A model generated the notes under the pieces. That model did no database searches. It was not told the origin of the DNA and saw only the letters and a list, made by a program, of their open reading frames with translations. This document shows positions 15,401 to 24,227 of a stretch of 61,377 nt of DNA, one piece after another. Numbering within the stretch: position 1 is the first letter of the stretch; each line of letters starts with the position of its first letter. The translations under genes were made by a program, and so were the position numbers. The DNA comes from Phycisphaeraceae bacterium (GTDB taxonomy: Bacteria > Planctomycetota > Phycisphaerae > Phycisphaerales > Phycisphaeraceae): positions 1 through 61,377 of the forward strand of contig JAJDCW010000206.1 in the NCBI GenBank assembly GCA_029260635.1, in the 5' to 3' direction.

Positions 15401-17400
15401 ACCGTAATCTGCCAAAGGCGGCGGGCCTGCTCTTGCAGGTGATGGTGTTAACCCATCCGATCTATGCGCAACGTTCCGCACCGATTCAGGCGATGAATGT
15501 CACCGGGCTTGAGGGTGACCTGTTATTCACCGGGCACTACCGCATCGATGAAGAGACCCGCAGCGACGGCCGGGTTACTGATGAAAAAGAACAGTTCTTC
15601 CGTGAAGAATTGGGGCTGCGATCAACCGGCTACCTGTACCACCCTAACCTGATCGACTGGAACGCGGGGCTGCGGCTGGGCCTCTCCCAGCAACGGATCG
15701 ACATCAACGACGAGAGCTTCGACTCGGACGGCGACATCACGGGTTACAACCTGTCCGCACTACTATTCAAAGAAAAACCCATCTCCATGCGTGCCTACAC
15801 CCGCAAGTCCGAAGACTTTATCGACCGGAGCTTCGCCAGGCAGATCGAACTAAATTCCCGCGTCACCGGCGCCGAGATTTACTTTAATGACGCGGTGCCC
15901 ATGTCGCTGCTCTATGAAAAAAGTGACACGTTCGAGGAATCCGATGTCCGCACCGATGATGAAACCACCGAGCTATTACGGTTTCAGATCACCGACGATC
16001 GCAACACCGACCTGTTCACACAATTAACCTATGAACACGAGGACACCGACAAGACGGCTATCTTCTTCCTCGAGGGGGAACCCCAGGTCACGCAGGACCT
16101 GCCGGAAAGGCGCGACGACTTGAGACTCTCTAACCGATGGCTCTTCCCTGACGGGCCCAACAAGCACTCACTGTTCGGGCAGACCCGCGTATTGAAACGC
16201 AGGGGTTCATTCAACAACGACCTGTTTAATATCAATCAGCGCCTTGACCTTCAGCATAGTGATACCCTGAGCACCTTCTACCGGGCACAGGTCCTCAGCG
16301 ACGATACCGACACGCAAAGCGAAGAGCTTATCGATGGTGAGATCGGTTTTATCAAGCAGTATTACCAGAGCCTGACCGTCACAGGCCGGATCTTTGCGGC
16401 GGATAGCACATTTGATAACAGCACCGAGCAAAGCTTCGGGACGTTTTTTAACTTTGACTATCGCAAGAAGACGCCCGCGGGCAGGTACAACTCTAGCCTG
16501 GGGATCGGGACCGACGTGGAAAAACAGACTTCTGAATCCGGCGAATTGGCGATCCGTGACGAGCCGATCGTCCTGGCGGGCGTCACCCCCCAACGGCTAA
16601 GGGAACCCAACATCACCCCCGGTTCTACCGTGGTTACCGACAGCAATAACGCGGTCATGTACATCGAGGGTTTGGACTACCGGCTCCAGCAGTTTGGAGA
16701 GTTCACCGAGATCGTCAGGCTGGTAACAGGCTCGATCACCAACGGCCAACTCGTGCTGGTGGATTACAACGCCGGGGCAGCCGAAGACGCAGAATTCCAA
16801 ACCAACCGTATCAACTGGCGTCAACGCCTGCAGATACTTGACTCTCCGTACGCCTTGATCAGTGAGTACCGCCTGCGTGACGAACGGCTCCAGTCCGGGG
16901 ACGATCCGGGCAACCTCGACCGGGAAGAGATCATCCTCTTTGGCCTGGAGTACCGCGAAGACCCGTTTACGATCGTGGGCGAGTACGAGCAGCGCGATCA
17001 GCGGCTGTCCCCCTCATCGAAGTCCTACCGTATCCGCGGGTCCTACGACAATGTCTTTAGCGATACCGTGTCCACGACACTCGGTGGGGATTACGAGAGG
17101 CTGAACTACACTAATGCCGACGAATTCGACTTCGAGCCCGGCCGGGACTTTCTCGAGCGGTACGGTATCTTCGGGCACACGACCGTGAAGCTAAGACGCG
17201 ACCTGATCACACGTTTCGAGGCCAGCTTCAGCGACATGCGGGGGCGCGACAATGACCAGCTGGCCCGTGTTGGCGTGTCGCTCAACTACAGGCGAGGCAA
17301 CCTGAACTTTACGATCAGCGGCTACCATGAAGAGTATGAGCAGGAAGAGGAAACTGGAGAGAGTGACGTGGTCCGATTCACACTCAGGCGTACCTTTTAG
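15397..17400 (+). CDS. Outer-membrane beta-barrel protein (putative conduit porin)
   Basis: Outer-membrane protein of 667 residues. It has a signal peptide ending at YAQ, then many alternating hydrophobic/polar strands separated by acidic loops (for example LFTQLTYEHEDTD and YALISEYRLRDERLQ). It ends in VVRFTLRRTF, with the C-terminal Phe used by BAM-dependent barrels. I estimate well over 20 strands. It matches no classical porin that I recognise. A barrel coupled by ATGA overlap to a decahaem lipoprotein and followed by an NHL protein and a dodecahaem cytochrome has the architecture of a porin-cytochrome complex. In such complexes the barrel insulates a haem wire across the outer membrane. 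That role is inferred from context only. Confidence 0.85.
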   Translation: MNRNLPKAAGLLLQVMVLTHPIYAQRSAPIQAMNVTGLEGDLLFTGHYRIDEETRSDGRVTDEKEQFFREELGLRSTGYLYHPNLIDWNAGLRLGLSQQRIDINDESFDSDGDITGYNLSALLFKEKPISMRAYTRKSEDFIDRSFARQIELNSRVTGAEIYFNDAVPMSLLYEKSDTFEESDVRTDDETTELLRFQITDDRNTDLFTQLTYEHEDTDKTAIFFLEGEPQVTQDLPERRDDLRLSNRWLFPDGPNKHSLFGQTRVLKRRGSFNNDLFNINQRLDLQHSDTLSTFYRAQVLSDDTDTQSEELIDGEIGFIKQYYQSLTVTGRIFAADSTFDNSTEQSFGTFFNFDYRKKTPAGRYNSSLGIGTDVEKQTSESGELAIRDEPIVLAGVTPQRLREPNITPGSTVVTDSNNAVMYIEGLDYRLQQFGEFTEIVRLVTGSITNGQLVLVDYNAGAAEDAEFQTNRINWRQRLQILDSPYALISEYRLRDERLQSGDDPGNLDREEIILFGLEYREDPFTIVGEYEQRDQRLSPSSKSYRIRGSYDNVFSDTVSTTLGGDYERLNYTNADEFDFEPGRDFLERYGIFGHTTVKLRRDLITRFEASFSDMRGRDNDQLARVGVSLNYRRGNLNFTISGYHEEYEQEEETGESDVVRFTLRRTF

Positions 17401-17411
17401 GAGTGCACGCC

Positions 17412-18494
17412 ATGTTCAGACGGTACGATTCAGCAAGACGATCGGTCTGTATAACGGCTGCGCTATTGATTGCCGGTGCTGCCGGCTGTGCGTCGCCCGG
17501 GCATACGGATCAGGCGTATCACCCGGTCTGGCCCCCGCCGCCCGGCGCGGCTCGCATCCGTCATGTCATGGATATACGCACTCCCGATGACCTTCACAAA
17601 CCGTCAGTCCTTGAGGGGCTTGGGAGATTTATCACGGGAGGCGGTCAACAAGTATTGCTTCGACCCCACAGTGTGGCGGTCGTGGGCGATGACCTGTTGT
17701 GCATCACCGATCAGGAATGGCAGGGTGTGCATTTGATGGGGATGCGTGGGTCCGGGTCTCGTTTCGTTGCACGCGCGACGGATACGCTGCACTTCGTCTC
17801 ACCGGTTGGTGTGGCCCCGCAGGGCAACCTGATCGCCGTATCAGACAGCGCACTGAAAAGTGTTTTCCTTCTCACGCACGAAGGCAAGCCCGCTGGGCAG
17901 ATCGAGAAACCCGGGGGTTTTGCCCGCCCCACGGGTTTAGCCTACGACCGTGAACACGAAGAGCTCTACGTTGTCGATACACTCGATAATGAAGTCTGTG
18001 TCTTCGGCAACGACGGTCGGCTGGTCCGCCGGTTTGGATCACAAGGCATCGAGCCGGGCCGATTCAACTATCCGACCCATCTATTCGTCGATCATAAGGG
18101 CCGCGTCTTTGTCACCGACTCGATGAATTTCCGCGTACAGGTTTTTGATCGAGAAGGGAAGTACCTGTTTGACTTGGGCGCACAGGGCGATGCAAGCGGG
18201 TACCTCGCGGTACCCAAGGGTGTGGGGGTGGATACCTACGGCCACATCTACATTGTCGATTCTTACTTCTCGAATGTACAGGTATTTGACGAACAGGGTC
18301 GTTTCCTCCTGAGCGTAGGCGGGCCGGGCAATGGGATCGGTCGGTACCAGGTCCCCTCCGGCTTATTCATCGATCAGAACAACCGAGTGTATGTTTGTGA
18401 CAGCTACAACCGCCGCGTACAGGTACTTGAGTACCTGAACGAGGCCAACCATGGAGATGTGGGCCATGAGAGTGATCCAACCCCTAATCGGTAG
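17412..18494 (+). CDS. NHL-repeat beta-propeller lipoprotein of the conduit operon
   Basis: About 360 residues. Signal peptide with lipobox AAGC (Cys26) followed by SPG, then at least five NHL blades (RPTGLAYDREHEELYVVDT, YPTHLFVDHKGRVFVTDS, VPKGVGVDTYGHIYIVDS, VPSGLFIDQNNRVYVCDS). It lacks haem motifs. It is a paralogue of the divergent gene at 12864. The start at 17412 is set by TAGGAG about eight bases upstream, which overlaps the barrel stop codon; an in-frame GTG at 17403 is less likely. Its 3' end overlaps the next cytochrome gene. It may cap or assemble the barrel-cytochrome complex, or bind the partner at the cell surface. Confidence 0.88.
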   Translation: MFRRYDSARRSVCITAALLIAGAAGCASPGHTDQAYHPVWPPPPGAARIRHVMDIRTPDDLHKPSVLEGLGRFITGGGQQVLLRPHSVAVVGDDLLCITDQEWQGVHLMGMRGSGSRFVARATDTLHFVSPVGVAPQGNLIAVSDSALKSVFLLTHEGKPAGQIEKPGGFARPTGLAYDREHEELYVVDTLDNEVCVFGNDGRLVRRFGSQGIEPGRFNYPTHLFVDHKGRVFVTDSMNFRVQVFDREGKYLFDLGAQGDASGYLAVPKGVGVDTYGHIYIVDSYFSNVQVFDEQGRFLLSVGGPGNGIGRYQVPSGLFIDQNNRVYVCDSYNRRVQVLEYLNEANHGDVGHESDPTPNR

Positions 18495-20148
18495 CCTGAT
18501 AGTCATCACGGTATGTATGGTATTGAGTGATCAGGGTGTTGCCCAAAACAACGCGACCGATGTTGCCTCGACCAAACACAACCTATCCGCCACCGGGCCG
18601 GGGCCTGTGCGGGTCGAGGGGTCAACAGGCGCATGCCGGTTCTGCCACACGCCGCATAGTTCCAACCCCATCGCGCCTTTGTGGAACCGCGATGACCCGG
18701 GGACGTATTACCAGACCTACCATAGCTCAACTCTGGTAGCCGACGTGGGCCAACCGACCGGCTCGTCCCGGCTGTGCCTGAGTTGCCACGATGGCACGAT
18801 CGCGTTGACCCAGACCTACAACCCGCGCAACGCGCCGGGAGGCGGGACCGTCTACATCACAGCGAGCGATCAAGGCTTTATCGGTACGGACCTAAGCGAT
18901 GACCACCCCATCAGCTTCGTCTATGACTCCGGTGTCGCCCTCACGAAGGGGGAGTTGCGAGACCCGGCCTCTCTGCCGCCGGAGTTGCCATTGGATCACC
19001 AGAACCATGTCCAATGCACCACATGCCACGAACCCCACGATGATTCATTCGGTGATTTCCTGAGGATGGACAATACCGAATCGAGGCTTTGTCTTAGCTG
19101 TCACGAGCCGGACAACTGGACCACGTCAGATCACGCCACATCGGGGGCGTCCTTGGCAGGTTCCTCTGCGGTCTGGGGCAATCTATCCGCATCGACGGTG
19201 CGTGAAGCAGCATGCGAAAGCTGCCACCGGCCCCATACCGCCGGCGGCCGGCAACGCCTTTTGCGGCGTGAAGCAGAAGAAGAGAACTGTATGGATTGTC
19301 ACGACGGTTCGGTTGCCCGCGCCGACCTTCGGGCATCACTGAATGCACTTAGCACGCACCCGGTCCGCTTGACGACCGGCGTACACGACCCGACCGAGCA
19401 ACCCTCGGCGATGAGCGAGCACGTCGAGTGTGCCGACTGCCACAACCCACACCAGGCGCGGCGTGGCGGGCCTCGGCAAGCGCCCTTCATCCAACCGGCG
19501 ATGGCGGGGGCGACGGGCGTGATGAATGCCGGCCTTACACCGGGCGAAGCTCAGTACGAGTACCAGGTCTGCTACAAGTGTCACGGCTCACGGAACGTCA
19601 GCCAGCCCACAGTCGACCGCATTTTTGATAACAGCGACATCGCCGACGCGTTTGATCCCGCCAATGCGAGCTATCACCCGGTGCAGGCGCAAGGCAGGAA
19701 CCCCAACGTCCCGAGCCTGCTACAGAACTACAACACGACCAGCATGATTTACTGCGCCGACTGTCACGGCAGCGATGACGCATCAATCCGAGGGCCGCAC
19801 GGATCACGCTACGCCCCGCTGCTGACACACAACTATAGCACTCGAGACAACACTAAAGAGAGCCCCCAGGCTTATGCCCTGTGCTACCAGTGCCACAACC
19901 GGGCAAGCATCCTTGAAGATCGGAGTTTCAAGAAACACAAAGAACATATAGACGGAGAGGACACCTCCTGCGCGACCTGTCACGATCCGCATGGTGTTCG
20001 TGAGAATTCACACCTTATCAACTTCGATCGTTCAGTCGTCGGGCCAGCGAGCAATGGGGTCGGGCCCATTTTCGAGGATCGCGGCAACTTCACCGGGTCC
20101 TGCACGCTCTCCTGCCACGGGGAGAATCACATCGATGAAGATTACTGA
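18466..20148 (+). CDS. Dodecahaem c-type cytochrome
   Basis: About 560 residues with a signal peptide ending at GVAQ. It has eleven CxxCH motifs (CRFCH, CLSCH, CTTCH, CLSCH, CESCH, CMDCH, CADCH, CYKCH, CADCH, CYQCH, CATCH) and a final GSCTLSCHGENH with CX3CH spacing, giving twelve potential haems. Paired-CxxCH modules end in DPH/PH motifs. No lipobox is seen. As the last gene of the conduit operon it is the best candidate for the extracellular or terminal cytochrome. Two in-frame starts exist; ATG 18466 has GGAG about nine bases upstream, while ATG 18451 lies further inside the preceding gene. The two genes overlap by about 30 bases, so they are translationally linked. Confidence 0.92.
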   Translation: MRVIQPLIGSLIVITVCMVLSDQGVAQNNATDVASTKHNLSATGPGPVRVEGSTGACRFCHTPHSSNPIAPLWNRDDPGTYYQTYHSSTLVADVGQPTGSSRLCLSCHDGTIALTQTYNPRNAPGGGTVYITASDQGFIGTDLSDDHPISFVYDSGVALTKGELRDPASLPPELPLDHQNHVQCTTCHEPHDDSFGDFLRMDNTESRLCLSCHEPDNWTTSDHATSGASLAGSSAVWGNLSASTVREAACESCHRPHTAGGRQRLLRREAEEENCMDCHDGSVARADLRASLNALSTHPVRLTTGVHDPTEQPSAMSEHVECADCHNPHQARRGGPRQAPFIQPAMAGATGVMNAGLTPGEAQYEYQVCYKCHGSRNVSQPTVDRIFDNSDIADAFDPANASYHPVQAQGRNPNVPSLLQNYNTTSMIYCADCHGSDDASIRGPHGSRYAPLLTHNYSTRDNTKESPQAYALCYQCHNRASILEDRSFKKHKEHIDGEDTSCATCHDPHGVRENSHLINFDRSVVGPASNGVGPIFEDRGNFTGSCTLSCHGENHIDEDY

Positions 20149-20260
20149 TCACCGGTGACGTCAATCACGGATTTCGATAGAGAGTGGGGCTCGTCAGAAC
20201 AGTCGACCCCCCGGCAATACAAGGGGATCAGGACGGAATGTTCGTCCTTGATTGAATTAG

Positions 20261-21280
20261 CTAGTTCTCCTGCGGAGATTTTTCATATGCGTTGCGGTAG
20301 GCAATCGAGGCCTGCTGCCAATCACCGGCTTGTTCGTGGACCCGGCCCAGGTAATAGTAAGCTTCAGCGGGATCGGGATTGATCTTCAAGGCTTGTTCTA
20401 AAGCCTCCCGTGCCTCTTGGTAACGTTTCAATTCGACCAGTGCCCGACCGCGGAGCGTCTGCACCTGCCAGGCCGGGGCATCCTCCACATCCAACTCATC
20501 CAGTAGTGTTAAAGCCCCGGTCGGATCTTGGGACAATACCCGGATACGTGCTAGTGTAAGCATCAGTTGCGTGTCATCCGGGTCAACGGCCAGACCTTGC
20601 TCCAGCTCTTTGAGTGCCAGGGAGATCTGACCCTTTTCCAGGAGCCGTTCCGCCATGTGTAAGTGGCGTGACGCGATACTGTCGGGCGTGCTGGTGATCG
20701 TGCCGTTGGTCTTCAGGCGATCTTGCAGCACCGACTGATCAATATCGCCTGTTGCATATTCCAGGTACGCCCGCAGGTCTTTTGAGTAGGATTCGCGCAG
20801 CCCGGGCATATGGGCAATACCATTACCATGCTCATCAATGATCTCGGTCGTAGGCCAAACGCGCGCTGACATGAGACCCGATGCCTGGTAGTCCACGTCG
20901 ATCACGACCGGGCCGGCCCATCGGTCAGAGCCGTCAAGCTGCGCGGCCCCGACACCGGCATCTTGACCACTAACGACCGCGATGCCCTGAACGGATCCCT
21001 GATATCCCGGTTCTGCCAGCAACGCTCTGAGTTGTGCCATCACCTGATCGCTTCGGGCCTGATCGGCCTTAACAAACAGGATCACACTGACTTTGCCATC
21101 AAGGGGAACACTGACGGGGCTTCCAGTTGTGTCGATCGCCTGCCATTGGATCTTCGTCGATTCCGTCTGCTGCTCGGGCTGGGCACCTGCTATCGTGCTG
21201 GTCATGATCAATGCGATGCACAGGGCCGAGTCGCGCAGGGTGTTGAAGCATCTTTTTATGGTATGTGAGGTATGTTTCAT
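20261..21280 (-). CDS. Periplasmic thioredoxin-fold-like and TPR protein
   Basis: 339 residues: a signal peptide ending near IAGAQ, then a TlpA/ResA-like region (SVILFVKADQARSDQVMAQL, VWPTTEIIDEHGNGIAHMPG) with the cis-Pro WPTTEIID strand but no CxxC, so it cannot act as a dithiol oxidoreductase. From about residue 205 it has TPR repeats (AERLLEKGQISLALKELEQGLAVDPDD, RYQEAREALEQALKINPDPAEAYYYLGRVHEQAGDW). Its ATG overlaps the stop of the upstream 15-haem cytochrome gene as ATGA; it is the last gene of the five-gene cytochrome operon. A role in assembling or holding the cytochromes is likely from context. Redox activity is unlikely. Confidence 0.85.
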   Translation of the reverse strand: MKHTSHTIKRCFNTLRDSALCIALIMTSTIAGAQPEQQTESTKIQWQAIDTTGSPVSVPLDGKVSVILFVKADQARSDQVMAQLRALLAEPGYQGSVQGIAVVSGQDAGVGAAQLDGSDRWAGPVVIDVDYQASGLMSARVWPTTEIIDEHGNGIAHMPGLRESYSKDLRAYLEYATGDIDQSVLQDRLKTNGTITSTPDSIASRHLHMAERLLEKGQISLALKELEQGLAVDPDDTQLMLTLARIRVLSQDPTGALTLLDELDVEDAPAWQVQTLRGRALVELKRYQEAREALEQALKINPDPAEAYYYLGRVHEQAGDWQQASIAYRNAYEKSPQEN

Positions 21281-22632
21281 GGCGTGGCCTTCTTGGGTAT
21301 GACGTTGTAATCCACGGGGGCATCCCGGTCATAAGCTTTCCGCTGATGGCAGCCGGGCGTACACGATCCGCCGGTGTCGGTCTGCTGATAGTTGATAGGT
21401 AGCTCCCACTTGCCGTAGGGCACGGTCTCACGCAGGTGCAGCGCAAGCGTGCTGGCGTGCACACTGTGGCAGGCGCGGCAGCTGCGACCGCGTGTGTCCT
21501 TGTTGACATGGAGGTAGTGCATGTTCGTGTCGCCGTTGCGGAATCCGGTCAGCCCCTGAGCGTTGGGCGTCAGCACGAGCTGCTGCTCGTGACATTGGAA
21601 GCATAGTTTGTAACTATCGATATCAAATGCCTGGTAAAACGTCGCCGGGTATTCATCCGTGAGAAGTTTCACATAATCCGATCCGTGAACGTTATGACAG
21701 CCACCACAACTGCCCTCCGAGACCGGGCCGTGCTTAACTAATGCCGGGTCGGTGATCTCGGAGACTGCCGCGACAGTCCGTCCGTCGCTTGCCGTAACCG
21801 GATTATTGTGGCAGGTCATACAGATATCTACGGGCGTATCCTTCATCAGGGTGGCGAGGTCCCCGCCGTGAGGCGTGTGGCAATTCACACATCCCTTGTC
21901 TTGCATGACCGCCGAATGTTGATGCTTCGCTTCCGTCACCGCCTGCTTGACTTCCTCGTGGCACGAAGCGCAGAGCGTGCCGGGCGCATCATTAACGATC
22001 ATCGGGAAGTTGGAGCCATGCGCATCGTGGCAGCTCAGGCAGTCGTCGAGCACGGGTTCGTGTACGAATGCAACCGTCAGAAGCTGCTCGTCCATCTCGG
22101 TATGACATGTGATGCATAAGTCCCGGCCGGTTTCAACCAGCAGCTTGGGGTTCGCCGAGGCGTGGGCCTCGTGACACATCCCGCAGGCACCGGCGGCCAC
22201 CGGGCCGTGGATATACTGCATGTTCGCGGTCACGTCCTGATGGCAGGATGAGCAGAGCTCATTCATTGTCGGCTGCTTCAGTGAGTTGCGATCAAATCCA
22301 CCGTGCGGGTCGTGGCAACCCGTGCAATCGCGCGCGACCAACGGCTCGTGCAACTTAGAGCCCTCGGGTATATCGATCACGTGGCAAAAAGTGCAGGTAT
22401 CCGCCGGCTCGCGAGCGGGTTTGTAGGTGTGTGTCTGTACATCGACCAGCGTGTGACAAGCGTCGCAGGCGTTGACATTGACCGGGCCGTGCACAACATT
22501 GTGGTTCTTAACGTTAGCGTGGCACTCCGCGGTGACACAGCCATCGGGTTTGATCTCGGTGGTGGGTTTGTCAACACCCAAGCAGATGGAGGTCAATACC
22601 ACAACAAGGCTGACGGCTACAAAGTGTTTCAT
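21277..22632 (-). CDS. Multihaem (13 CxxCH plus CX4CH and CX3CH) c-type cytochrome
   Basis: 451 residues with a cleavable signal peptide. The mature protein starts with GCVTAECH (CX4CH), then thirteen CxxCH motifs, and ends in GGSCTPGCHQRKAY (CX3CH), for up to 15 haems. The repeating unit is about 30 residues with HGPV spacers and DPHGG/EAHAS tails. It is a close paralogue of the neighbouring lipoprotein at 22629: both share the CX4CH start, the HYLHVNK/HYLHVNR segment before the last CxxCH, and a PIN(Y/F)xxTDxGGSC-xPGCH end. It probably diffuses in the periplasm and links the inner-membrane oxidoreductases to the outer-membrane conduit. Both ends overlap neighbours by four bases (ATGA). Confidence 0.92.
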   Translation of the reverse strand: MKHFVAVSLVVVLTSICLGVDKPTTEIKPDGCVTAECHANVKNHNVVHGPVNVNACDACHTLVDVQTHTYKPAREPADTCTFCHVIDIPEGSKLHEPLVARDCTGCHDPHGGFDRNSLKQPTMNELCSSCHQDVTANMQYIHGPVAAGACGMCHEAHASANPKLLVETGRDLCITCHTEMDEQLLTVAFVHEPVLDDCLSCHDAHGSNFPMIVNDAPGTLCASCHEEVKQAVTEAKHQHSAVMQDKGCVNCHTPHGGDLATLMKDTPVDICMTCHNNPVTASDGRTVAAVSEITDPALVKHGPVSEGSCGGCHNVHGSDYVKLLTDEYPATFYQAFDIDSYKLCFQCHEQQLVLTPNAQGLTGFRNGDTNMHYLHVNKDTRGRSCRACHSVHASTLALHLRETVPYGKWELPINYQQTDTGGSCTPGCHQRKAYDRDAPVDYNVIPKKATP

Positions 22633-24227
22633 AATGGACCCTCCTGTGAGGACTCGTCATCTGAAGGTTCTGGACTATCCGATAGGCTACGGGAATAGGC
22701 GCGGGCTTCGTGGCACCCCGGCGAGCAACTACCGCCGTTGTCCGTCCGACTAAAGTTGATCGGCATCGCCCACTGTGACCGCTCGAACGGCACGTCGGAC
22801 GCGATATGATCAGGCCGATCGCTGCCATGGATATCGTGGCACGTCTTACAGGTCCGCCCCTTCTTAGTGCGATTCACATGCAGGTAGTGCAGATTCTGAT
22901 TGCCTTTGCGGAAACCTGTCAGGCTGTCTGTGTTCTCAATTAGCACCAGGTCATCGCTGTGGCAACTGAAACACAAAGCGTAATTGCTCAACTCGAATCC
23001 GGCATAGAAGGTATCTGGGAAACGATTGACAAGCAGACGGGCGTTTTCACCACCGTGCACGTTGTGACACGCCGAGCAATCTCCCGCGCGGACCGGCCCG
23101 TGGAGGTACTTACGGTTTAGTGTCGGTTGCATGTCGGGGATTACACGCCCGTCGGCGGTTTCGACCGGCTGGTTGTGACAACGCATGCAAAGATTATCCG
23201 TCCGATCTTTCAGCAGAGCCTGTCCGCCTGCCGCATGTGGGTCGTGACAGTTGGCGCAGCCGTCCTCGATGAACAACGCGTCGTGGGAAACGGGTTGGGA
23301 CGCTACCTGTTCGGCCATCTGCTCGTGACAGGTAAAGCAACTCTCAGCTACCGGGGCGGCTAACTGGTAAGGGTACTCGCTGGTATGTGCCTCGTGACAC
23401 GTCGTGCAATCCTTCTTCGCCGGCTCATGCACGACGGGTGAATTTGCCATGCGGGTCTGAATCCCGGTGTGGCAGCTGAAGCAGTGATCCGGCTGGTCGC
23501 CCTGTCGAAGCAGGTTGCCGGCGTTGGCTTCATGCGGCTGATGGCAAACGGTGCATTGACCCGCGGCGAAAGGCCCGTGGGCGTACTTCTTAAGTGGCGT
23601 CTCATGGCAAGACGCGCATAATTGCTCAACCGAAGGCTGGTTGAGCAGGAACTTGACATCGGACCGGTGTGGATCGTGGCAGGCCACGCAGCCGTTGTCT
23701 TCGATCGCCGCGTGCTCATGCGCACGGGCCCCCACCACCGGATGGCAGAACAGGCAGGTCTGATTACCCGCCCGCTTCATTGGGTAAACATGCACCCCGG
23801 TGTCGGCATCGTGGCAGGATTCACAGTTCGCGACCGCAACCGGGCCATGGATGTGCTTGGCGTCAACCAGTGAGAGGTGGCAGCCGGGCGTGATACAGGA
23901 AGCGTCCGGCGGCAGTATCGAATCCGGCTTGGGCAGGGGCTCGATGTGCCCATCCCGTTTAGAGGCTATCAAGATAGACCGGCCGACCGGCGTATCCGCA
24001 TCATCGCTAACGTCTGAGTTCTCATAATGCCCCATCGATGCTGACGCGGTCGACTCAACCCCCGTTTGCGCAGATTCAGCCTGCACATCAGGTTCAGATG
24101 GTTCGTGACCACAACCCAGAAGTATCACTAACAACAGGGTGCACAGACACCCCCCACCAAGGCCCCATGCAATATCGGACCGGCTGGATGGACCCGCTCG
24201 CGGATTGGCTTGCGCACAGGTCATCAC
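22629..24227 (-). CDS. Multihaem (13 CxxCH plus CX4CH and CX3CH) cytochrome lipoprotein
   Basis: 532 residues: a hydrophobic segment ending in ILLGC (lipobox, Cys39), a linker of about 80 acidic residues, then SCITPGCH (CX4CH), thirteen CxxCH motifs and a terminal GGSCSPGCHEARAY (CX3CH), for up to 15 haems. It shares architecture and the C-terminal region with the soluble protein at 21277, so one arose from the other by tandem duplication and gain or loss of a lipid anchor. It is probably anchored to the inner or outer membrane leaflet facing the periplasm. Its start overlaps the NapC-type gene stop by four bases. Confidence 0.92.
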   Translation of the reverse strand: MMTCAQANPRAGPSSRSDIAWGLGGGCLCTLLLVILLGCGHEPSEPDVQAESAQTGVESTASASMGHYENSDVSDDADTPVGRSILIASKRDGHIEPLPKPDSILPPDASCITPGCHLSLVDAKHIHGPVAVANCESCHDADTGVHVYPMKRAGNQTCLFCHPVVGARAHEHAAIEDNGCVACHDPHRSDVKFLLNQPSVEQLCASCHETPLKKYAHGPFAAGQCTVCHQPHEANAGNLLRQGDQPDHCFSCHTGIQTRMANSPVVHEPAKKDCTTCHEAHTSEYPYQLAAPVAESCFTCHEQMAEQVASQPVSHDALFIEDGCANCHDPHAAGGQALLKDRTDNLCMRCHNQPVETADGRVIPDMQPTLNRKYLHGPVRAGDCSACHNVHGGENARLLVNRFPDTFYAGFELSNYALCFSCHSDDLVLIENTDSLTGFRKGNQNLHYLHVNRTKKGRTCKTCHDIHGSDRPDHIASDVPFERSQWAMPINFSRTDNGGSCSPGCHEARAYSRSLSDSPEPSDDESSQEGPL

